From Nitrospirota bacterium (lineage in GTDB: Bacteria > Nitrospirota > Thermodesulfovibrionia > Thermodesulfovibrionales > JdFR-88), in contig JAJYGJ010000182.1 in the NCBI GenBank assembly GCA_021790695.1, positions 1 through 14,055 of the forward strand: 14,055 nt of DNA, read 5' to 3'. Both the position numbers and the translations under genes were made by a program. A model generated the notes under the pieces. It searched no databases, was not told the origin of the DNA, and saw nothing but the letters and a program-made list of their open reading frames with translations. Of this stretch, positions 6,439 to 11,901 are shown piece after piece; the stretch's first letter is position 1; every line of letters begins with the position of its first letter.

Positions 6439-7594
6439 AACCCTGCTTATAGTGGCCGGGGAATCCTCGGGCGAACTCTACGGATCGCTGCTGGCCGCTG
6501 AGCTTGGCAGGATTGCGCCGGGGGTGCGGATAATGGGCGTTGGCGGAGAAAGGATGGAGGCCGAAGGGGTCCAGATCATCCGCCGGGTATCGGGGGCCTT
6601 CGGGGTCACGGAGCTTGTCTCCCACCTGAAGGACCTGCGGGCCACATTCCGGGAGCTTCTGCGGAGGGTCGATCAGGACCGTCCGCAGGCGGCCGTGCTC
6701 ATAGATTTTCCGGATTTCAATTTCCGGGCCGCCGCCGAGCTTAAAAAAAGGGGCGTGCCAGTCCTCTATTACGTCAGTCCGCAGATATGGGCCTGGCGCG
6801 CGGGCAGGATAAAAAAGATGAAGAGGCTGGCCGACGCCGCGGCCCTCATCATGCCCTTCGAAGAGGAGATCTACCGCAAGGCCGGCATACCGCACGAGTT
6901 TGTGGGCCACCCCGTCCTGGACGAGATATCAGGGATATCAGAGATATCGGGCGGCGCCTCCCGCGCGGGAAAAACGGACTTTTGCCTGGACGCGGGCCTG
7001 GACGGGACAAGGCCGCTCCTTGCGCTTCTGCCCGGCAGCAGGCCCTCCGAACTTAAAAGGCACCTGCCTCTCTTTCATGAAGTCATGGTCCGCTTTAAAC
7101 GGGAATTCCCGGACTGGCAGTTCTTCATGCCCCTCGCCCCCAATCTGGAGACGGGCCCCTTTGGCGAACAACTGAGGGCGTTTACGGAGGACGGCGCCGT
7201 TGTCAGGAAGGGAGGAGCCCTTAAGGCGCTTGCCGCCTCTGACGCGGCGCTTATCGCCTCCGGCACGGCCACGCTTCAGGCGGCGTTCCTTGAAAAACCC
7301 TTCTGCGTGGTCTACAGGCTTTCTCCCCTTACGTTTTTTCTGGGAAGGATGCTTGTGAAGGTGAAATACGTCTCTCTTGTGAATATCCTCTCCGGCGGGC
7401 GGACCGTGAGGGAGTTTTTGCAGGGCGAGGCCAATCCCGCCCTCGTGATGGCCGAGATGAGGCGGATAGCCGCGGACCCCGGCTACCGGGAGGGCATGGC
7501 CTCCAGTTTCAGGACGGTCCGCGCCGCCTTCGAGGGCAGGCGCGCCTCGCGGCGCGTGGCGGAGATGGTCTGCGAGATGGCGGGCTGGAGGTAA
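6431..7594 (+). CDS. lpxB: Lipid-A-disaccharide synthase
   Basis: LpxB, a peripheral membrane GT19 glycosyltransferase, joins UDP-diacylglucosamine to lipid X, forming the beta-1,6 lipid A disaccharide. The protein has 387 residues, as expected. Seen: LLIVAGESSGELYG at the N terminus (5-18); LIDFPDFNFR; YYVSPQIWAWRAGRIKKMK; FVGHPVLDE; LPGSRPSE from residue 200; and ASGTATLQAAFLEKPF. The start is GTG at 6431, overlapping the gnnB stop, and places the GESSGE motif correctly. Directly after GHPVLDE lies a 9-base unit repeated three times (EIS-GIS-EIS), in the linker before the C-terminal UDP-sugar domain. With gnnA/gnnB upstream, the substrates are predicted to carry 3-amino groups with amide-linked acyl chains. 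Confidence 0.97.
   Translation: MSKTLLIVAGESSGELYGSLLAAELGRIAPGVRIMGVGGERMEAEGVQIIRRVSGAFGVTELVSHLKDLRATFRELLRRVDQDRPQAAVLIDFPDFNFRAAAELKKRGVPVLYYVSPQIWAWRAGRIKKMKRLADAAALIMPFEEEIYRKAGIPHEFVGHPVLDEISGISEISGGASRAGKTDFCLDAGLDGTRPLLALLPGSRPSELKRHLPLFHEVMVRFKREFPDWQFFMPLAPNLETGPFGEQLRAFTEDGAVVRKGGALKALAASDAALIASGTATLQAAFLEKPFCVVYRLSPLTFFLGRMLVKVKYVSLVNILSGGRTVREFLQGEANPALVMAEMRRIAADPGYREGMASSFRTVRAAFEGRRASRRVAEMVCEMAGWR
6923..6949 (+). repeat. Three tandem 9-base units inside lpxB
   Basis: GAGATATCA, GGGATATCA and GAGATATCG follow one another without gaps and stay in frame, coding EIS, GIS, EIS. They lie in the linker between the two halves of LpxB, where length variation should be tolerated. 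The units look like recent slippage duplications. Confidence 0.8.
7587..7592 (+). promoter_or_regulatory. Ribosome binding site that fixes the TTG start of waaA
   Basis: GGAGGT lies across the lpxB stop region and is separated by 9 nt from TTG 7602. It supports the rare TTG start for waaA and coupling to lpxB, whose TAA is at 7592-7594. Confidence 0.7.
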
Positions 7595-7601
7595 AAGGCG
7601 G

Positions 7602-8870
7602 TTGTTTTTCATCTATACCCTTCTGTACGCCATTGCCCTTGTCTTTTTCCTTCCGCGTGAGCTTATGAAAAGACCCCCGGGCAGGCGCATGGCGTGGCTT
7701 TCCCAGAAATTGGGCCGCGTGGAAAAAGAGGCTCATTTGGGCCCGGCCGTTTCGGGCAGAGGGGGAGGGGCCGTATGGGTCCATGCGGTCAGCGTGGGCG
7801 AGGTCCTGGCGGCCGCGCCCTTTATCGAGGCCCTGGAGGCCAGAGGGGTCGCCACGGTCATCTCCACGATCACGGAGACGGGGCGCCGTGTCGCGCGCGG
7901 TAGGTTCCCCGGGGGCCGCATAATCTATCTGCCTTTCGATCTGCCGTTTGCGTTTAAAAGGGCCGCAAAAGGGGTAGGGGCCCGCGCCTTCGTCCTCGTG
8001 GAGACCGAGCTGTGGCCAAACGCCATAAGGACCATGCAGGGGCAGGGCGTCCCTGTATTCATTGTAAACGGCAGGCTCTCGGAGAAGTCCACGGCTGGCT
8101 ACCGGCGGCTTCGTTTCTTTTTCAGGCGCGTTTTAAAGGCGGTGTCCCTTATCTGCGTGCAGGACGGTGTTTACGCGGAAAGGGCGGCCCTTATAGGCGG
8201 CGATGAGAAAAAAATCCTCGTGACCGGCAATTTCAAGTTCGAGATGAATCCGAAGGGCCTCCCTCCCGCCTGGACCGGCAGGCTGGCCGGACCTGTCATA
8301 GTCGCGGGAAGCACGCACCCAGGAGAGGAAGAATTCCTGGTCGGGACATATAAAAGACTGAGGATGAAATTTCCATCTCTCATTATGGTGCTTGCGCCGA
8401 GACACCCGGAGCGCGTGCCGGAGGTCGAATCCCTGATAAGAACGGCCGGCGTCGCCTATGTGAAAAGCTCCCTGGCCGGCGGGCAGGGAATGCTGGCGGG
8501 CATCGTGGTGGTGGACACCGTGGGGGAGCTTTTCGATATCTACGCAAAAGCGGACGTGGCCATCATGGGCGGCAGCTTTTCCCGAAGGGGAGGCCAAAAC
8601 CCGCTCGAACCCGCCTACTGGGGCAAGCCGGTCCTTTGCGGTCCCGATATGAGCAATTTCTCTTTCATGGGAGAGTTTTTGAAATCCGGGGGCGCGGTCA
8701 CGGCTGAAAAGGAGACGCTCTTTGAGATCGCGGCGGGGCTGCTCGCGGACGAGGGCCGGAGGGCCGAAATGGGCGCAAAGGCAAGGCGGTTTTATCTCGA
8801 ACGCCCGGGGGCCGTGAAAAAGACGATAGATGCGATGATGGACGTGCTGGGAGGGAATATAAGCCGGTGA
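7602..8870 (+). CDS. waaA: 3-deoxy-D-manno-octulosonic acid (Kdo) transferase
   Basis: WaaA (KdtA) transfers Kdo from CMP-Kdo to lipid IVA at the inner face of the cytoplasmic membrane. The protein has 422 residues, the usual length for GT30. Seen: an N-terminal membrane anchor (residues 2-18, FFIYTLLYAIALVFFLP); WVHAVSVGE with the catalytic base Glu67; FVLVETELWPNAI; IVAGSTHPGEE; LAPRHPERV; and GGSFSRRGGQNPLEPAYWGKP, the CMP-Kdo site. The TTG start is supported by a good ribosome site 9 nt away and by the immediate membrane anchor. The stop overlaps the lpxK start (GTGA). One, two or more Kdo residues may be added; this cannot be read from the sequence. No msbA lies between lpxB and waaA, unlike in some bacteria. 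Confidence 0.96.
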   Translation: MFFIYTLLYAIALVFFLPRELMKRPPGRRMAWLSQKLGRVEKEAHLGPAVSGRGGGAVWVHAVSVGEVLAAAPFIEALEARGVATVISTITETGRRVARGRFPGGRIIYLPFDLPFAFKRAAKGVGARAFVLVETELWPNAIRTMQGQGVPVFIVNGRLSEKSTAGYRRLRFFFRRVLKAVSLICVQDGVYAERAALIGGDEKKILVTGNFKFEMNPKGLPPAWTGRLAGPVIVAGSTHPGEEEFLVGTYKRLRMKFPSLIMVLAPRHPERVPEVESLIRTAGVAYVKSSLAGGQGMLAGIVVVDTVGELFDIYAKADVAIMGGSFSRRGGQNPLEPAYWGKPVLCGPDMSNFSFMGEFLKSGGAVTAEKETLFEIAAGLLADEGRRAEMGAKARRFYLERPGAVKKTIDAMMDVLGGNISR

Positions 8871-9901
8871 AGGGTCTCTTTGAACTGGCCTATCTCCTGG
8901 GCTATAAATTCGACAGGCGGCGGAAATCGGCGAAGGCCGGACGGCTTCCGGAGGGGGCGGTCATAAGCGTGGGCAATCTTACGACGGGTGGCACGGGAAA
9001 GACGCCGCTTGTCATAATGCTTGCCGGAAGGCTCACCGAAGAAGGCCTGCGGGTCGCCGTGCTTACGCGAGGCTACAAGGGGGCGCTCCCCGGGCCGGCG
9101 CTCATAACGCCCGGGATGAGCGCCGCGGACGCGGGCGATGAACCCCTGCTGATGGCCGAAAAACTTCCGGGTGTCCCGGTCATAAAGGGAAAAGACAGGT
9201 ACGCAGCCGGCCTTTACGCGCTTGCCCTCGACCCCCCGCCCGCCGTCTTCATCCTCGATGACGGTTTCCAGCACTGGAGGCTCAAACGGGACATCGACAT
9301 CCTCATCCTGACCGCCGGCGGCGGGCGGCAGGAAGGCGATCCGTTTTATCTGGATAAGCTCCTTCCGGTGGGCGGCCTCAGGGAGCCGCTTTCTGAAATC
9401 GGACGGGCCGGCATTGTGGTGGCGGGAATGGGACCGCTGGCGGGAATGGCAAGACAAGTCCCGCCGGATTTCGAGAGGGCGGTAAGAAGATATAATACCC
9501 ACGCGCCCATGTTCCCCGCCTGGTATGAGACGAAGTGGCTGACAGAGTGCGAAAGCGGCAAAAAATATCCTCCCTCCCGCCTGAGGGGCAGGGAGGTCTT
9601 TGCCTTTGCCGGGATCGGGCGGCCGGACTCCTTCAGACAGAGCCTTCTTGAGGCGGGGGCCTCCATAAGGGGGTTTTGGAAGTTCCGGGACCATCACATG
9701 TTCACGGCCGCGGAGATGGACAGCATCAGAAAGGCGGCGCGGGGGCTGTGGATAATCACCACGGAAAAGGATATAATGAGGCTCGAAGGAGGGCGGGCCG
9801 GCCTTTACGCCCTTTCCGTGGAGATGCACGCCCCCGAGGGGTTCTTTGCCGAGGTCCTGAAGAAGACCGCGGACCGGACGGGAAAAACGGAGGGTCCCTG
9901 A
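8867..9901 (+). CDS. lpxK: Tetraacyldisaccharide 4'-kinase
   Basis: LpxK phosphorylates the 4' position of the lipid A disaccharide, using ATP, at the inner membrane. The protein has 344 residues. Seen: Walker A in GNLTTGGTGKTPLV (36-49); AVLTRGYKG; DAGDEPLLMA; the LpxK hallmark LDDGFQHWRLKRDIDILIL with catalytic Asp; GGLREPLSEIGRA; and AFAGIGRPDSF and TTEKDIMRL near the C terminus. The GTG start overlaps the waaA stop and has a GGGAGGG 11 nt upstream. The N terminus is about 15-20 residues shorter than in E. coli LpxK, so the membrane-embedded helix is short. The segment AGMGPLAGM (9421-9449) is nearly identical in DNA to a segment of the FAD dehydrogenase gene downstream. Confidence 0.96.
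   Translation: MKGLFELAYLLGYKFDRRRKSAKAGRLPEGAVISVGNLTTGGTGKTPLVIMLAGRLTEEGLRVAVLTRGYKGALPGPALITPGMSAADAGDEPLLMAEKLPGVPVIKGKDRYAAGLYALALDPPPAVFILDDGFQHWRLKRDIDILILTAGGGRQEGDPFYLDKLLPVGGLREPLSEIGRAGIVVAGMGPLAGMARQVPPDFERAVRRYNTHAPMFPAWYETKWLTECESGKKYPPSRLRGREVFAFAGIGRPDSFRQSLLEAGASIRGFWKFRDHHMFTAAEMDSIRKAARGLWIITTEKDIMRLEGGRAGLYALSVEMHAPEGFFAEVLKKTADRTGKTEGP
9421..9449 (+). repeat. 29-base intragenic repeat, copy A (in lpxK)
   Basis: This copy is built as GGCGGGAATGG, GACCGCT, GGCGGGAATGG: an 11-base unit given twice with an 18-base period, coding AGMGPLAGM. It matches 27 of 29 bases with 10894-10922, in the same reading frame. The two differences are T to A at the same place in each half. 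Confidence 0.7.
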
Positions 9902-10300
9902 ATGATCAAGTACCTGAACGTCCGGAGCAGACAGAGAAACGAGTTCATAGACATCACGGGCGAGGTCGAACAGGCGCTCAAGGAGTCCGGCGTGGACGAA
10001 GGCGTCTGCCTGATATACGTGCCCCATACGACTGCCGGCATCACTATAAACGAGGGGGCGGACCCGGCCGTGCAGCGCGACATCATAAACAACCTGAGCC
10101 GCCTTGTGCCTCACGACCTGGGGTATTTCCATCGGGAGGGAAACGCGGACGCCCACATAAAATCAAGCCTGGCCGGGGTGAGCGCGGAGGTGCCGGTCGA
10201 GGCCGGAAAACTGACGCTGGGCACCTGGCAGTCCATCTATTTTTGCGAGTTCGACGGCCCTCGCCATCGCAGGTGCGTGGTAAAGTTCATGCGGGGCTGA
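9902..10300 (+). CDS. YjbQ-family protein (UPF0047)
   Basis: This is a small conserved cytosolic protein of the YjbQ/UPF0047 family, some members of which have weak thiamine-phosphate synthase activity; the real cellular role is unsettled. The protein has 132 residues, as usual. Seen: VPHTTAGITINEGADP (from residue 40); FHREGNADAHIKSSLAG with the conserved histidines of the trimer site; and LGTWQSIYFCEFDGPRHRR. The ATG directly follows the lpxK TGA, and GGAGGG at 9889-9894 gives a 7-nt spacing, so the start is clear. It is cotranscribed with the lipid A genes by position, but no functional link to lipid A is known to me. Confidence 0.93.
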   Translation: MIKYLNVRSRQRNEFIDITGEVEQALKESGVDEGVCLIYVPHTTAGITINEGADPAVQRDIINNLSRLVPHDLGYFHREGNADAHIKSSLAGVSAEVPVEAGKLTLGTWQSIYFCEFDGPRHRRCVVKFMRG

Positions 10301-10375
10301 TCCGCCGGTTTTGAGCAATGAATCGACCATGCGGCAAGCTGCGGGCAATTGCAAGTTCAATTTGAAAAAAGGCTG

Positions 10376-11878
10376 ATGCCTAAAAAAGAGACTGGAAGAT
10401 ACGATGTCGTGATCGTGGGGGCCGGCCCGGCCGGCATCTTCGCCGCCCTCGAGCTTACGGGCATTGGGGCGAGAGCCGGAAGGATGAAGGCGCCCAAAAT
10501 CCTGATAGTCGAAAAGGGCAGGGACATAGACAGCCGGAACTGTCCGATGAAGCTCCATGAGATATCCTGCGCGGCCTGCTCCGAATGCGGCCTTTTAAGC
10601 GGCTGGGGCGGGGCCGGGGCCTTCAGCGACGGCAAACTGAACCTCTCCGCCGAGATCGGGGGCTATCTGAAGGATTACATCCCCGGCCCCGAGCTTGCCG
10701 GGCTCATCGATTACGTTGACGGCATATATATACGGTTTGGCGCGCCCAGGCGGTATTACGGGGGCGACCAGGCGCGGATGGATGATATAGCGCGCGAGGC
10801 GGCCAAAAGCGGGCTTCTATTCGTCCGTTCGAAGATCAGGCACATAGGGACGGACAGGTCGAAGGGGCTCCTCAGGAAAATGAGGCGGCACCTGGCGGGA
10901 AAGGGACCGCTGGCGGGAAAGGTGGATGTGCTCTTCGAGTCGGAGGTGGAACGGATACTCACCGCGCCCGCCGGCGCCACGAAGGCGGACCGGTCGAAGA
11001 CGGGGCGGTTGATCGGGCAACCCGAAGTACGGGTTGGCCGGGACAAGGCGGTCGGGGTGAGGCTTAAGGACGGGCGGGAGATCAGTGCCCGTTTCGTCAT
11101 ACTGGCCCCCGGCCGCGAGGGCTCCAAATGGCTCGAGCAGGAAGTAAAGAGGCTAAAACTCTCCACGGTCAACAACCCCGTCGATATAGGGGTGCGCGTC
11201 GAGGTCCCGGCCCCCGTAATGGAGCACCTGACGGAAGCCACATACGAGCCCAAGTTCATCTTCTATTCGAAGGCCTTTGATGACAAAGTGAGGACCTTCT
11301 GCGTCAATCCCTACGGCGAGGTCGTAAAGGAATACCTGAAGGGCATCTGGACGGTAAACGGCCACAGCTACGCCAAAATGCGGACGCCCAATACGAATTT
11401 CGCCCTGCTGGTGAGCACCATCTTCACGGAGCCCTTTCACGAGCCCGTCTCTTACGGCAGGCACATAGCCAGGCTCGCAAACTTCCTCGGGCAGGGTGTG
11501 ATCGTGCAGAGACTTGGGGACCTTCAGTGCGGCAGGCGCTCCACGGCGGAGCGCATCGGGCGCGGGGTGTGCAGCCCTACCCTGAAAGACGCGACCCCCG
11601 GGGACCTGAGCTTCGTCATTCCCTACCGTTATCTGAGCGACATAATAGAGATGTTAAGCGCGCTTGACAGGCTTGCCCCCGGCGTCAACTCCGGGCACAC
11701 GCTTCTCTACGGGGTGGAGGTGAAATTCTATTCGATGAAGCCAAGGCTCACGCCCTCTCTTGAAAGCGAGATCGAAAACCTCTTTGCCGTCGGCGACGGG
11801 GCGGGTGTCAGCAGGGGGCTTGTCCAGTCTTCGGCCTCCGGCGTTATAGCCGCAAGGGAGATATTGAAGAGGCTGTAA
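10376..11878 (+). CDS. FAD-dependent dehydrogenase (COG2509 type)
   Basis: This is a flavoprotein of the uncharacterised COG2509 group; no substrate is known to me. From ATG 10376 it has 500 residues. Seen: the dinucleotide-binding YDVVIVGAGPAGIFAALEL (9-27); a cysteine cluster C56-x8-C65-x2-C68-x2-C71; next to it the group signature LSGWGGAGAFSDGKLN; FVILAPGREGSKWL; a QCGRRST motif; and a C-terminal FAVGDGAGVSRGLVQSSASG closing the FAD site. ATG 10376 is chosen because AAAAAGG stands just upstream; a TTG at 10349 would add nine residues. Two stretches look like lineage-specific insertions: RHLAGKGPLAGKVDV, which contains repeat copy B, and about 30 residues rich in Gly, Arg and Lys around 10965-11055. 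It begins 75 nt after the YjbQ-family gene; no clear promoter is visible in that gap. Confidence 0.87.
   Translation: MPKKETGRYDVVIVGAGPAGIFAALELTGIGARAGRMKAPKILIVEKGRDIDSRNCPMKLHEISCAACSECGLLSGWGGAGAFSDGKLNLSAEIGGYLKDYIPGPELAGLIDYVDGIYIRFGAPRRYYGGDQARMDDIAREAAKSGLLFVRSKIRHIGTDRSKGLLRKMRRHLAGKGPLAGKVDVLFESEVERILTAPAGATKADRSKTGRLIGQPEVRVGRDKAVGVRLKDGREISARFVILAPGREGSKWLEQEVKRLKLSTVNNPVDIGVRVEVPAPVMEHLTEATYEPKFIFYSKAFDDKVRTFCVNPYGEVVKEYLKGIWTVNGHSYAKMRTPNTNFALLVSTIFTEPFHEPVSYGRHIARLANFLGQGVIVQRLGDLQCGRRSTAERIGRGVCSPTLKDATPGDLSFVIPYRYLSDIIEMLSALDRLAPGVNSGHTLLYGVEVKFYSMKPRLTPSLESEIENLFAVGDGAGVSRGLVQSSASGVIAAREILKRL
10894..10922 (+). repeat. 29-base intragenic repeat, copy B (in the FAD dehydrogenase gene)
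   Basis: This copy is built as GGCGGGAAAGG, GACCGCT, GGCGGGAAAGG, coding AGKGPLAGK in the same frame as copy A in lpxK (9421-9449). The host proteins are unrelated, so common descent of the genes does not explain the match. Confidence 0.7.
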
Positions 11879-11901
11879 GAAGGTGATGCGGGTCCTTTCC
11901 C

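Noticed and set aside
8792..10156. Long minus-strand open frame (about 454 codons) opposite lpxK and the YjbQ-family gene
   Set aside because: It lies fully antisense to two securely identified genes, has an Arg/Pro/His-rich, non-family-like sequence, and is explained by codon bias of GC-rich genes.
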